A stretch of DNA of 64,000 nucleotides, from the NCBI GenBank assembly GCA_964035575.1, contig OZ037862.1, positions 558,001-622,000 of the forward strand. Reading direction: 5' to 3'. The position numbers were made by a program, and so were the translations under genes. How positions within the stretch are numbered: the stretch's first letter is position 1; every line of letters begins with the position of its first letter. The DNA comes from Rhynchopus sp. YZ270_cl-10 (Eukaryota > Euglenozoa > Diplonemea > Diplonemida > Diplonemidae). Below the pieces are notes generated by a model. It ran no database searches, was not told the origin of the DNA, and was given only the letters and a program-made list of their open reading frames with translations. Shown here piece by piece: positions 11,675 to 21,437 of this stretch.

Positions 11675-13516
11675 CTAGATGTTAATGCAGGAACGGATGT
11701 CGTCAATATCCTGCCCCAACTTAGAGAAGGTGGCCTCGTTCTTCTGCAAAAGCTCCTTCAGCACAGGGTTGATGTCGTTGTCCTCGTCCTTCATCAAAAG
11801 GCCGTACTTCACACTGGAGAGTGCGTAGGTGGTTTGCCTGTGGATATCCTCCAGACTTTTTGTAATTCCTAGCTCGGCATCTACGGTCAGGTCGGTCATG
11901 TCTCTTTCGAGACCAAGCGACGCAAAGTCTGGGTCACCTCCCAAGTCGAACTGCCTGTCGTTGATGTAGGTGTGGCGCAGTGTGGTGTGATGAATGAGGT
12001 AACGGCAGAACTGCTTCAAATTTTCAATGTTCTCAGCACGGTTGCCATCTGTGATTTTTTCATCGTTGGTGACAGGCGAAACAGTGACTATCCTTCCACG
12101 TCTGGTGACACGGGGACTGTCCCTCTTGTTCAGCTCGTTTTTGTCTTGCCAGGGTTCATCTTCGATGGTGTCGTCGTACTCCTTTGCGTTGTCCACCAAC
12201 TCGTCGCTCATCAGCTTGATTTCAATCCAGTTGGCCTCGATTGCCTCTTGGTTCTCCTCGAAGAAGGTGTCCACATACTCGGTGATGACGGTCCAGAAAA
12301 GCTTCTGCAGGTGTGCAAAAGTATGGTTCTTTGCCAAGGGTTCGCGAGGAGTCCACCCATGCCAGTTGAGTGTCTTGAAGTGGTTGTGGACTACATCGGC
12401 CACAGAGTACGATGTGACTGCTGAGGTTGAGACAACAAGACCCTTCCCTCCGGTGAGAATCTGGTCTGCTTTGTGGTTGATATCGACAGTGCCGTAAAAG
12501 TGCGGCGCCAAGATGGTGAAGAGGGGACTGCGCCGCACGTTGCGCATGATCGGGATGATGTACTGTTCGACGTTCAGGTGAGTTTCCGTCAAGTGAGTGT
12601 TGACCTCGCCGAAGAAAAAGTAGTTGCATCGCCAGATCCGCTTCACGCGGTCCCAGAGGTCACGGCCGTCTTCACCTTCCATGTCGTGCTTGAACGTATG
12701 AGCATCACCGTATTCAGCAAATGGGCTGGTGAGGTGGTCTTCCTTTCTCCTGCGAAGCTCAATCGATGTCAAGTTGAGGTAGCCCTCTTCGCACTTTGTG
12801 AAATATGCGGTGGAGTCCGGTGCCACGTGGATCCCGTCAAGACCGATGCCCTTGTAGGAGAAGTCCATGTAAAAAACGTTTTCGCTCTGTCTCTTCATCA
12901 ACTTGGGGTTGAAGCCGTTGAGTGCCAGTTCTACGTGGTAGTCATCACTCTCGGGCATGAGGCTTCTCTTGTCGTCGCGCATCTCCATTGTCTTGTTCTT
13001 AGTGATCCGACCAAAAACTTCAACCAAGGGATTGAAGCCTAAAAAGGTGTTGAACTTCACGTAGCGACCAGCGCGAAGCCTTCCCGCGCGTTGTTGCTGC
13101 GGGAGGACGTGCTCGGCATCGACAACGAGGCGCGGAGTGAAGCTCTTCGCACGTTCTGCCCGCTGCCAGCAAGGAAGGAAGAGCGTTCCAAAATCATGGT
13201 CCTTCACATTCACAGAAAGTGCTTCAGGGACTTCAGCATTGACAAGTGGCTTCAATCTCGGCCGCATCACTCCATTCGATGCGTACCTAACTTCATGATG
13301 GCAGACTTCGATCCTGAGATCTAACGGGTAGCCTCCAGAGGGGTCATAGGTGATCTCAAACTTTCCTTCCATGTCTGTGTCTCCCCTGCCAATCGGGTCA
13401 TCATGTTCATCGCTGAACAGAAGAACAGTGACGTGGTGCATTGGTTTGTCATTCGGTGCCTCAAACATGATAGTCCCTCTCACTAAATGCTTGAGCGACA
13501 CATCAGACGACGGCAT
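11675..13516 (-). CDS. Lipoxygenase (non-haem iron dioxygenase)
   Basis: Lipoxygenases insert O2 into polyunsaturated fatty acids. From the ATG at 13516 the protein has 613 residues. The iron-ligand set is visible: H308 and H313 in HLTETHLNVEQY, H515 and N519 in RHTYINDRQFD, and a C-terminal isoleucine (CINI, I613). The segment after H313 (RNVRRSPLFTILAPH) also fits the family. The N-terminal 110 residues look like a transthyretin/carboxypeptidase-regulatory-like beta domain (GTIMFEAP...GKFEITYDP) rather than a standard PLAT domain, and the catalytic part is compact. The start at 13516 was preferred because the frame upstream (to 13702) is low quality and starts in a Thr/Ser-rich region. Upstream, in the same orientation, lies a decayed Polinton packaging-ATPase fragment, so the gene may have been cargo of an older element. 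No intron is seen. Confidence 0.82.
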   Translation of the reverse strand: MPSSDVSLKHLVRGTIMFEAPNDKPMHHVTVLLFSDEHDDPIGRGDTDMEGKFEITYDPSGGYPLDLRIEVCHHEVRYASNGVMRPRLKPLVNAEVPEALSVNVKDHDFGTLFLPCWQRAERAKSFTPRLVVDAEHVLPQQQRAGRLRAGRYVKFNTFLGFNPLVEVFGRITKNKTMEMRDDKRSLMPESDDYHVELALNGFNPKLMKRQSENVFYMDFSYKGIGLDGIHVAPDSTAYFTKCEEGYLNLTSIELRRRKEDHLTSPFAEYGDAHTFKHDMEGEDGRDLWDRVKRIWRCNYFFFGEVNTHLTETHLNVEQYIIPIMRNVRRSPLFTILAPHFYGTVDINHKADQILTGGKGLVVSTSAVTSYSVADVVHNHFKTLNWHGWTPREPLAKNHTFAHLQKLFWTVITEYVDTFFEENQEAIEANWIEIKLMSDELVDNAKEYDDTIEDEPWQDKNELNKRDSPRVTRRGRIVTVSPVTNDEKITDGNRAENIENLKQFCRYLIHHTTLRHTYINDRQFDLGGDPDFASLGLERDMTDLTVDAELGITKSLEDIHRQTTYALSSVKYGLLMKDEDNDINPVLKELLQKNEATFSKLGQDIDDIRSCINI

Positions 13517-13734
13517 ATTGTACGTAGCAAACGGGTTTTTCTGTTGCGTGTAGAAGGTGGAAAGGAGTTGAGTTATTCGAGAGAAAGTAAAAATCCTTGA
13601 CATACAGATATAAAGAGAGGAGGGGGTATAAAGGGGAAGAATAAACCCAGTTTCACGGGTTCGTAAATCATATGGGCTGGGAGCAGTCGAGGGGCAAAAC
13701 AAACAAATAATAATTATCGCAACACAAGAGGATT

Positions 13735-14115
13735 ACCAATACATTTCCTTCAACAACATATCACAGTCCAGACCTGCTGCCTACACTACTAATGGCACGA
13801 ATACCTCTTGAATTCAGTGGAGTTACAGTAGTGTCCTTGGGGGTTGTAATACTGTCGTACACAATTACTAAAAATCTTGTAAATAAAATGTCATAAAGGA
13901 TCTTGTACAACTACAAATTAGGACCAACAGTTTGAAGATAGAGGTCAGAACAAAGTTTGATTGGGAAAAACAGTAAAACACACTGTCGAACTCATCAGAG
14001 TTAACTTCGCTATACAAAGTCTAGAGCAGACGTCTCTCCTTCATGTTAACGCAGAACGGTAGGAAGCAACAACACTTCGGTCGTATTTCCAATATATTGT
14101 CAAACACAGCCCGGT
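13735..14115 (-). pseudogene. Decayed Polinton packaging-ATPase fragment
   Basis: The plus-strand sequence aligns by eye to 18805-19170 of the intact element, that is the C-terminal part of its packaging ATPase plus the gap behind it. The best block is 13976-14107 against 19040-19171, sharing AACTCATCAG, GGAAGCA and TCGTATTTC/TCGTATCAC at matching spacing. A second matching stretch is ACAACATATCACAGTC against ACAACACATCACAGTC before the ATPase end. No open frame survives. The homology stops close to the start of the 38-bp array, so the N-terminal two thirds are missing. Orientation and order relative to the neighbouring lipoxygenase are the same as ATPase and cargo gene in the intact Polinton. 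Confidence 0.7.
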
Positions 14116-14158
14116 CTCAAGTTTATTGTCGTCCTGTCCATCTGCAATCCGGAAGGGT

Positions 14159-16168
14159 TTAAAAGCGCCCTTTTCGTACGTGACAAAACGACCCGTCTAA
14201 AAGCGTCCGTTTCGTACGTGACAAAACGACCCGTCTAAAAGCGCCCGTTTTGTACGCGACAAAACGACCCGTCTAAAAGCGCCCGTTTTGTACGTGACAA
14301 AACGACCCGTCTAAAAGCGCCCGTTTTGTACGTGACAAAACGACCCGTCTAAAAGCGCCCGTTTTGTACGTGACAAAACTACCCGTCTAAAAGCGCCCGT
14401 TTTGTACGCGACAAAACGACCCGTCTAAAAGCGCCCGTTTTGTACGTGACAAAACGACCCGTCTAAAAGCGCCCGTTTTGAACGTGACAAAACGACCCGT
14501 CTAAAAGCGCCCGTTTTGTACGTGACAAAACGACCCGTCTAAAAGCGCCCGTTTTGTACGTGACAAAACGACCCGTCTAAAAGCGTCCGTTTTGTTCGTG
14601 ACAAAACGACCCGTCTAAAAGCGCCCGTTTTGTACGTGACAAAACGACCCGTCCAAATGCGTCCGTTTTGTACGCGACAAAACGACCTGTCTAAAAGCGT
14701 CCGTTTTGTACGTGACAAAACGACCCGTCTAAAAGCGTCCGTTTTGTTCGTGACAAAACGACCCGTCTAAAAGCGTCCGTTTTGTTCGTGACAAAACGAC
14801 CCGTCTAAAAGCGCCCGTTTTGAACGTGACAAAACGACCCGTCTAAAAGCGCCCGTTTTGTACGTGACAAAACGACCCGTCCAAATGCGTCCGTTTTGTA
14901 CGTGACAAAACGACCCGTCTAAAAGCGCCCGTTTTGTACGTGACAAAACGACCCGTCTAAAAGCGCCCGTTTTGTACGTGACAAAACGACCCGTCTAAAA
15001 GCGCCCGTTTTGTACGCGACAAAACGACCCGTCTAAAAGCGTCCGTTTTGTACGCGACAAAACGACCCGTCTAAAAGCGTCCGTTTTGTACGTGACAAAA
15101 CGACCCGTCTAAAAGCGTCCGTTTTGTACGCGACAAAACGACCCGTCTAAAAGCGCCCGTTTTGTACGCGACAAAACGACCCGTCTAAAAGCGTCCGTTT
15201 TGTACGTGACAAAACGACCCGTCTAAAAGCGTCCGTTTTGTACGCGACAAAACGACCCGTCTAAAAGCGCCCGTTTTGTACGCGACAAAACGACCCGTCT
15301 AAAAGCGCCCGTTTTGTACGTGACAAAACGACCCGTCCAAATGCGTCCGTTTTGTACGTGACAAAACGACCCGTCTAAAAGCGCCCGTTTTGTACGTGAC
15401 AAAACGACCCGTCTAAAAGCGCCCGTTTTGTACGTGACAAAACGACCCGTCTAAAAGCGCCCGTTTTGTACGCGACAAAACGACCCGTCTAAAAGCGTCC
15501 GTTTTGTACGCGACAAAACGACCCGTCTAAAAGCGTCCGTTTTGTACGTGACAAAACGACCCGTCTAAAAGCGTCCGTTTTGTACGCGACAAAACGACCC
15601 GTCTAAAAGCGCCCGTTTTGTACGCGACAAAACGACCCGTCTAAAAGCGTCCGTTTTGTACGTGACAAAACGACCCGTCTAAAAGCGTCCGTTTTGTACG
15701 CGACAAAACGACCCGTCTAAAAGCGCCCGTTTTGTACGCGACAAAACGACCCGTCTAAAAGCGCCCGTTTTGTACGTGACAAAACGACCCGTCTAAAAGC
15801 GTCCGTTTTGTACGTGACAAAACGACCCGTCTAAAAGCGCCCGTTTTGTACGTGACAAAACGACCCGTCTAAAAGCGCCCGTTTTGTACGTGACAAAACG
15901 ACCCGTCTAAAAGCATCCGTTTTGTTCGTGACAAAACGACCCGTCTAAAAGCGCCCGTTTTGTACGTGACAAAACGACCCGTCTAAAAGCGTCCGTTTTG
16001 TACGTGACAAAACGACCCGTCTAAAAGCGCCCGTTTTGTACGCGACAAAACGACCCGTCTAAAAGCGTCCGTTTTGTACGTGACAAAACGACCCGTCTAA
16101 AAGCGTCCGTTTTGTACGCGACAAAACGACCCGTCTAAAAGCGCCCGTTTTGTACGCGACAAAACGAC
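14159..16168. repeat. 38-bp satellite array, left half
   Basis: About 53 tandem units of 38 bp with no spacers. Each contains ACCCGTCTAAAAGCG(C/T)CCG followed by an inverted repeat GTTTTGT-ACG(T/C)G-ACAAAAC, so every unit can fold as a 7-8-bp hairpin. Variants (GTCCAAATGCG, TTCGTGAC, GAACGTGAC) recur at regular spacing, showing higher-order duplication. It continues at 32747 beyond the Polinton. Confidence 0.95.
16163..16168. other. Target-site duplication, left copy
   Basis: AACGAC directly precedes the left TIR and is repeated directly after the right TIR at 32747-32752. Six bp is the usual Polinton TSD length. AACGAC is itself part of the 38-bp unit, so it could by chance be present on both sides, but the exact abutment to both TIR tips supports transposition. 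Confidence 0.85.
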
Positions 16169-16237
16169 AGTAATAGGAGAAATCGAGAGATGGGCGCAGG
16201 AAGTAAAACCCGGTAAAATTCTACTGCGCCAATATTT
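16169..16237. repeat. Polinton left terminal inverted repeat
   Basis: Matches the reverse complement of 32678-32746 with about six or seven mismatches. The outer 24 bases are identical; an ACCCGGTA core and an ACTGCGC block are also conserved. It starts with AG, as Polinton termini usually do. Confidence 0.93.
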
Positions 16238-17057
16238 TATTCATTATTCACTTTTTATGTAAGCCTTTTACATACCTGTGTGTACGTGTGTCATGCCTGT
16301 TTCAGCAGTCGCTTCTTCAGTGACTCGGACTTCGGTGACTGTATTCCTAATGACGTGATGATGGATCTGGTTCCGCCTGTAGGTGTATTCTGCATACTCC
16401 TTACCTTTACGGCCGTGTAGGGAGCTGTGAGTTTACTCTGTATCTCCAAATTATACAGGAAGCAGTGCACGTTTCCACAACCACCCAAGAGGTAGTGCAC
16501 CTGGCGCGTTAGTCTTTATTTTACGTGGCGTTCCCCTGTAGGCCTATACCACGGGTTCTTTTGAACCACAATTTGTCATCCTCCCCATTTGTGTAATTTG
16601 TTGTACTCCTGTCTGAGTGTGGTGATTGTGTTGTGAAAAACAGAAAGAAAAGAAAATTCTCATAAGGGCATATGTTTTTTTTTTTTTTTTTGGATTTGTT
16701 TTGTTTTGTTTTGTTTGGGAAAGGAAAAATATAAAAATAACACCAAAAACCCCTCGCTGTGACCCAAAGCACCAGAGACATACACTCAACTCATAGGACG
16801 GTTTTTTTTTCCCCCACATATTGTGCAAGTAAGACCCATCGTTGTTCCCACCCTCCAGAGACAAAGAAAAGTAAAAAATATAATCACAAAACATATTCAC
16901 TATTCCTACCCACACCCGGCTGAGCCTGTGTTGTTGGGACAGTTGACAACACCCTGTTTTTTCTTTTTTTTTTCATGCCCTTCCCCGCACCTCCTCCAGA
17001 CACAAATAAACAAAAAAAAAAAGGAACCACAAAAGTACTTCACCCACACCCATATCA
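16238..17057. other. Left subterminal region without a clear gene
   Basis: A 69-codon minus-strand frame at 16291-16500 (MHYLLGGCGNVH...) has ordinary composition and could be a small gene, but nothing supports it. The rest has poly-T and poly-A tracts and is probably the 3' flank of the cargo gene that ends at 17058. Confidence 0.45.
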
Positions 17058-18522
17058 TCACGCAGACTTCGCGTTCATCCTGAACTTCTCCTTCACTTCT
17101 GCAATCTTCTCCTTCAATTTTACGTCCGTTGGATTTGGCTCCTTCACACCATGCAGGTACAGCGCGTGAGAGTAGCGGTGGATCCTCACGGTATCCATGC
17201 CCACTTTGCGGAGCAGTGTCGCCTCTGAGTCGCGGTTCATCAAACTCTTCACTATGGCTTTATTGCTGTGGGCCCACGGATAGTAACCCTCTGTCCCAGT
17301 CTGAGCAATTTCTGTCAACAACGCGAGTTCTGCTTCTCCGCTCACTTGATCCACAGAGGCATCAAACCGCTTATCAATTCCTGTGCAATAGATGTATCTC
17401 ATAATTGACAAACTACCCACCCCAACAACAACATACCCTTCATCAGCTGCTTCAAAACCTCATCCTTTGTTGCAGCGGTGGCAGACGCAACTGCGATGAG
17501 ATGTGTGGTTAATAATCATGTTGTACAAAAAGGCAACAAAGATTGTGCATACTCTTGATCCCCACACTCCCCGATTCATCCCCGAGCTGTGTCAAGGTCT
17601 TCGTCTGTCCTCCCAACCAGTCGTGGTAGTGCTTGAGATACGGCTCAATAAGATTCTCGGGATCCTTCACCGCCAGTACCTGCTTCCCAATCCGCAGGAA
17701 CTCGTCCTCTGTCATTGCACGCACTTCCAAACGGTCGAAATCACCGCGGATTTGCCTGAGATTGTCGGAGATTCCTGTTTTGGAGAACTCGAGAATGGTC
17801 TTGCAACAGTTCTGCTTCGATGAAAGGTCGCTTGCCATTCCCCCGACAGCCACGGCAATATCATGCATAACCTCGTAACTGAGCTTTGCATTCTTCGTGT
17901 CCAGAGTGATGTAGATGATCAGCGGATGTGCCTTCTCCTTCTTCGCCCTCTTCCGGACCTCGTTGGCGTGTTTGATGAAGTCCGTAAAATCGGGGTGATG
18001 GCGGGGATGATCCTTGCACTCTTTGAACTTCTTGAGCACAGCCTCCTCAACCAGATCTCTCATCTTGTTGCTAGGCACCTTCGACAGCTTATCCGCATTG
18101 ACCGCCACAAAGATCACGCCTTCCTTGTAGTTTTTTTTCAGCAAATGCTGCATCATCGTGGTTTTGCCTGAGCCGCTCTCACCCGTCAACATGAAGAAGT
18201 ATGTATTCTTGGCGATGTTGTCGCCTAAATCCTTCTCCAGTTTACCATCTTGCTGTCTTGGAAAATACTCCCTGCCAATTGGTACTTCGGGTTCGTACGG
18301 TGCTGTGACAATCTTCTTGAGCATGTTGTCGAGGTGGTATTCGGACTCCAGACCAAACTTTCCGTCGTACCAATAATGCACTGCACCCATCAAGCCTGCC
18401 ACCAAGCCTGCAGCTGCGCCAGGTGCCAGTGTCTTGGCAAATGGCATCCATCCCTCGTTCTCCGGTTTTGCTTTTGTGCTGCACATTCGGAGTGCCTTCC
18501 ACATTTTGTTGTATTTTGTCAT
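17058..18522 (-). CDS. Cargo P-loop NTPase with N-terminal TM and two introns
   Basis: Exons 18522-17553, 17490-17437 and 17380-17058 give 448 residues. The introns are 62 and 56 bp, with GTATGC/GTATGT donors and GCAG/ACAG acceptors, restoring frame across both junctions. Residues 33-51 (PGAAAGLVAGLMGAVHYWY) form a likely membrane segment. Walker A is G114-ESGSGKTT, preceded by YFFMLT, and LIIYITLD (201-208) is the Walker B-like strand, as in AAA/STAND-type ATPases. The exact subfamily is not recognised; a membrane-anchored, possibly mitochondrial ATPase is one guess. The start was set at MTKYNKMW because the frame upstream is Thr/His/Pro-rich and unlike protein. It is the only intron-bearing gene in the element and uses the host's splice signals, so I infer a cellular gene captured as cargo. 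Confidence 0.78.
17381..17436 (-). other. Intron 2 of the cargo NTPase (56 bp)
   Basis: Donor GTATGT after AAGG and acceptor TTGCACAG before GAATTGATAAG. Removing it joins G|GA into a Gly codon and continues the frame into IDKRFDASVDQ. Confidence 0.75.
17491..17552 (-). other. Intron 1 of the cargo NTPase (62 bp)
   Basis: Donor GTATGC after ATCAAGA and acceptor CATCGCAG before TTGCGTCTGCC. Removal joins A|TT into Ile and gives the frame IASATAATKDEVLKQLMK. An alternative donor (GTGTGG, 10 bases upstream) exists but matches the KRI1 donors less well and would break the frame. Confidence 0.7.
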
Positions 18523-18864
18523 TTGTGTAGTTTCCCTGTTGGTGTGTTGCTGTGTTGCTGTGTAAGTGTGGGGTTGGTGAAGATTGTGCAAGAGACTGGG
18601 GAGGAGTGTGGATAGTCCATTGCGGTTCCATTGTGATGTGGTGTGAAATACGTGGGTGTGGTGGGGACGTGAACAAAAGAGTGGGTACGGTGGGGAATGG
18701 GCTTTTTTTATCTCCTTCCTCAACATCAGCAACGTGCCCCTCACCGCGTACATGGCATGTGTATAACAATACCTACCGTTTGACCACAACCTTGGGGTTC
18801 CCTACACATTTGCTTCTACAACACATCACAGTCACTATCCTGCTCCCCACACTTCCACTGGAAC

Positions 18865-19680
18865 TCACATCTCGGGCTGAATTCCCTCGAGGAACCTTCG
18901 GTTCTGAGTCTCTTGTCTTGTCGGACATCTTTTCTGTAATGATCCTGGAAACACAATCTCATCAAAGTTCCTTCGATACTTCAGTTCAGGAACAACAGGT
19001 TGGTTGTCGATCATGACAAAGTTGTACCGGGGCAGACCCTCAAACATACTGTTAAACTCATCAGGCTCAAGGTCGCTGCATGAAGTCGCTATCATCCGCC
19101 TTTCCTTCTTGTTGATGTTGAACAGCAGGAAGCAGCTACAGTTCTGTCGTATCACCTTTGGGGTGTCAAAGAAGCTCTGACTCAAGTAGACTGGTGAGAT
19201 GTTGCGATGACGTCCATGTACGTACAGGTCTATGAAGTCTCTCTGGTTCTTCTCCATCACAATGTCGTCTAAGATCACAAGGTTCTTCTGCTTTGCGTCA
19301 AGGTCCTCCACATCGAACTCACCCGCACTGTCGAAGAACTCTGCTGTTGGCTTCAAGGCTTCTAAGGTCTCGTCGATCTTCTCCTCACTCACCTTCTTCT
19401 TCTTCAACTCCCGTTCCAGCTCACTTCGTATCTTCTCGTCAATGTCTGCAAAGTGTTCCATCATAACCTGGTAGATCTTTTGGTGCAGTGTTGTGCTGAT
19501 AACGAAAACCCTGTCAAACGGTAACTTCAACTCCTTGTTCATCAGCATATTCCCCATCACTGTGCTCTTCCCACACCCAGAAGATCCGACAGACAACATC
19601 CTGAACGGCCACGACGGAAGAAGCTTTGAGTGTTCATCATCCTCAGGTGACTCATTCCTCGTAACGTAATTGCGTATCAT
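18865..19680 (-). CDS. ATP: Polinton genome-packaging ATPase (A32/FtsK-HerA type)
   Basis: Pumps the element's DNA into capsids (family knowledge). 271 residues from MIRNYVTRNESPEDD. Walker A is GSSGCGKST (about residues 32-40) in WPFRMLSVGSSGCGKSTVMGNML. Walker B is NLVILDDIV, followed by the FIDLYVHGRHRNISPVYLSQSFFDTPKVIRQNCS block with the sensor-like YLSQS typical of this family. The frame stays open upstream to 20220 but there it is antisense to another gene, so the ATG at 19680 (context AAAAAATGA) is the start. It is divergent from the 19697 gene with only 16 bp between. A decayed homologue lies at 13735-14115. Confidence 0.93.
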   Translation of the reverse strand: MIRNYVTRNESPEDDEHSKLLPSWPFRMLSVGSSGCGKSTVMGNMLMNKELKLPFDRVFVISTTLHQKIYQVMMEHFADIDEKIRSELERELKKKKVSEEKIDETLEALKPTAEFFDSAGEFDVEDLDAKQKNLVILDDIVMEKNQRDFIDLYVHGRHRNISPVYLSQSFFDTPKVIRQNCSCFLLFNINKKERRMIATSCSDLEPDEFNSMFEGLPRYNFVMIDNQPVVPELKYRRNFDEIVFPGSLQKRCPTRQETQNRRFLEGIQPEM

Positions 19681-19696
19681 TTTTTCAATAACAAAA
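19681..19696. promoter_or_regulatory. 16-bp divergent intergenic gap
   Basis: The whole space between the ATPase start and the next plus-strand start. It is A/T-only except for two C residues. Any core promoter must overlap one of the coding regions, or the leaders are nearly absent. Confidence 0.45.
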
Positions 19697-20443
19697 ATGC
19701 AACTGAACAATACATCAAGTCTCGAGAAGCTTCTACGCGATATTGGTAGACTGAAGGACTCCATAGCACAACAACGATCTGATATTCTCAACGAACAAGA
19801 ACCCCTGAAGGAGATTGATGCCCCGATCAAGACATCAGATGAGGGAGACCAAACTGACAACTTCTTATCAGGAATTGCAACATATACCTCAACATCCACA
19901 CCACAACCGAGTGCTTCAGACCAGACATCATTCCAAGAAGCTTTATCACATATTAGTAGTATGCAGACCCCGAATTTGACACCGAACCTGGGTCCGACTG
20001 CGAATTTGACACCGAACCTGGGCCCGACTGCGTCGACACAATCCTTGCTCAACCCAGCTGCGAACCTGGGCCCACCGACTGCGATCCTGCCAGCTGAGAT
20101 CCTGAGCCCACCGACTGCGAACCTGGGCCCACCGACCACAACATTTAACCCAGCTAATCCTTTTAGTGGTAACAAACCTCCGACAACACCATCGACAGGT
20201 AAAGGGAAAGGGATGAACAAGGGTATGGGTAGAGGTAAAGGAGGTAAGACTGGGAGTGGTGTGTATCAAATGGACACCGAGGGTGCAATGAATAGACTGA
20301 TGTTGTTGATAGGAGGAAAGAAGGCAGGGAATACAAGTCAAGCAATCAAACAAGAAGCATCCACTATCCTTGACTGGCTTCTGAACAATAAGAAGATAGA
20401 CCTAGAGGAACACAAACTCCTCACACAAGAAGTCAACTCATAA
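19697..20443 (+). CDS. Polinton virion-associated protein of unknown function (Pro/Asn repeats)
   Basis: 248 residues from ATG 19697 (context ACAAAAATG); an ATG at 19670 would overlap the ATPase start and is less likely. Residues about 5-35 are a charged helix (LEKLLRDIGRLKDSIAQQR). Residues about 90-160 carry degenerate TPNLGPTAN / ANLGPPT repeats, then a Gly/Lys-rich patch (GKGKGMNKGMGRGKGGK), and a helical C-terminus (TILDWLLNNKKIDLEEHKLL). No enzyme motif. Its position next to the minor capsid gene suggests a virion or DNA-binding role; that is inference. The stop TAA is followed by AAA ATG of the next gene in the same frame. Confidence 0.8.
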   Translation: MQLNNTSSLEKLLRDIGRLKDSIAQQRSDILNEQEPLKEIDAPIKTSDEGDQTDNFLSGIATYTSTSTPQPSASDQTSFQEALSHISSMQTPNLTPNLGPTANLTPNLGPTASTQSLLNPAANLGPPTAILPAEILSPPTANLGPPTTTFNPANPFSGNKPPTTPSTGKGKGMNKGMGRGKGGKTGSGVYQMDTEGAMNRLMLLIGGKKAGNTSQAIKQEASTILDWLLNNKKIDLEEHKLLTQEVNS

Positions 20444-20446
20444 AAA

Positions 20447-21187
20447 ATGGAACAACTCTCACTCTTTGTCTCCTCTGAAGGAGAGCCAATCTCCACTGAC
20501 TTCACTGTTGCCTACAACCCTCCCATATACCTTGACGAAGGTGACAGCTATGAGATCAGTCTCATCAAGAGCAGTCAGTACTACTCGTGGACAAACATCA
20601 GCCAGCAGCAAGGCAACAACTTCTTTGAGTGGAGTCGTGACAACGGTTCTTCATGGGAGACAATAGTGTTCGGTGACGGGAACTACAGCATCTCTGAGAT
20701 CAACGACCACATACCATCGGAAATCACAATAGAGCCCATCCTAGCCCTGCAGAAGATTAAGATCACCCTACCTGCTAACTATCAAGTGAACTTCAGAACA
20801 GGCTCCTTCTATGGAATCTTAGGCTTTGCTGAGAACACCATCATAAGTGCAGGTGTGAACATTGCGCCTCACGTCGCAGACATCACGAACGGAATCCAAG
20901 CAGTTGTTGTACACTGTGATCTTGTGAACCCAAAGTATTCTTACCACAACACAGGCACATCAGGCACCAAGTCGCAAATCTTGTATGTTGTCAGCCCACC
21001 ATCCCTCCCTCCTAGTAGTTTGTACAACGTGGTAGAACCTGGCAGCTCGTACTATGTCCCCACCAACAAGACCCAGATCAACAGCATAAGGTTCTGGCTC
21101 ACAGACCAGAATGGGAAGCGCATCAACAACCAAGGGGAGAACGTCAACTATCATGTTATCCTTCGCAAAGTAAAATCTTCGTACTAA
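20447..21187 (+). CDS. mCP: Polinton minor capsid protein (penton-like)
   Basis: 246 residues, the size of Polinton minor capsid (single jelly-roll penton) proteins, and in the expected position near the ATPase. It begins MEQLSLFVSSEGEPISTDFTVAYNPPIYLDEGDSYEISLIKSSQYYSW; the early 'T-x-F-x-V-x-Y-x-PPI-x-L' strand and a late SIRFWLTDQNGKRI...YHVILR strand pair are characteristic of these proteins. Assembly at capsid fivefold vertices is family knowledge. Its ATG lies three bases after the upstream stop (TAA AAA ATG) and its own stop lies four bases before the next ATG, so the three plus-strand genes are probably on one transcript. Confidence 0.85.
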   Translation: MEQLSLFVSSEGEPISTDFTVAYNPPIYLDEGDSYEISLIKSSQYYSWTNISQQQGNNFFEWSRDNGSSWETIVFGDGNYSISEINDHIPSEITIEPILALQKIKITLPANYQVNFRTGSFYGILGFAENTIISAGVNIAPHVADITNGIQAVVVHCDLVNPKYSYHNTGTSGTKSQILYVVSPPSLPPSSLYNVVEPGSSYYVPTNKTQINSIRFWLTDQNGKRINNQGENVNYHVILRKVKSSY

Positions 21188-21191
21188 AAAA

Positions 21192-21401
21192 ATGTCATCC
21201 TGGTCAAATCTAGTGAGGGATAGTGAAAGGGTATCAGGGAGGAAGAGAACCTGGAGTGATTTGGTGGAGGGTAGTGGGGTAGATATGGAGAAGAAGCAAG
21301 AGAAGCAAGAAGAAAGAGACAACAAGAAGGTGCTTGATGTACTGGCTGACATCTCTAAGAGGCATAATGTTGTGCTTGGGAATGGGTTGGTCACAATATA
21401 G
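21192..21401 (+). CDS. Small charged protein, third gene of the minor-capsid unit
   Basis: 69 residues, MSSWSNLVRDSERVSGRKRTWSDLVEG..., with a strongly charged helix in the middle (DMEKKQEKQEERDNKKVLDVLADISKRH). No recognised family. The start has the same A-run context (TAAAAAAATG) as the other Polinton genes and lies four bases after the minor capsid stop. A hairpin follows nine bases after its stop. Confidence 0.65.
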   Translation: MSSWSNLVRDSERVSGRKRTWSDLVEGSGVDMEKKQEKQEERDNKKVLDVLADISKRHNVVLGNGLVTI

Positions 21402-21409
21402 GTGTGTCT

Positions 21410-21432
21410 ATACATATCTCTGCGATATGTAT
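21410..21432. terminator. Convergent-junction hairpin, copy 1
   Basis: ATACATATC-TCTGC-GATATGTAT: a perfect 9-bp stem with 5-nt loop between the ends of the convergent genes at 21401 (+) and 21485 (-). Its exact reverse complement stands in the other convergent junction of the element. The likely role is transcript 3'-end formation for both strands, as proposed for hairpins in some giant-virus genomes. Confidence 0.65.
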
Positions 21433-21437
21433 TATTT

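Noticed and set aside
18523-18789. Upstream extension of the cargo NTPase
   Set aside because: Thr/His/Pro-rich and lacking the character of the mature protein; the ATG at 18522 precedes an ordinary N-terminus with a membrane segment.
19681-20220. N-terminal extension of the packaging ATPase frame
   Set aside because: It is antisense to the plus-strand gene at 19697 and made of repeat shadows (GGPRFAVGG); family size fits the start at 19680.
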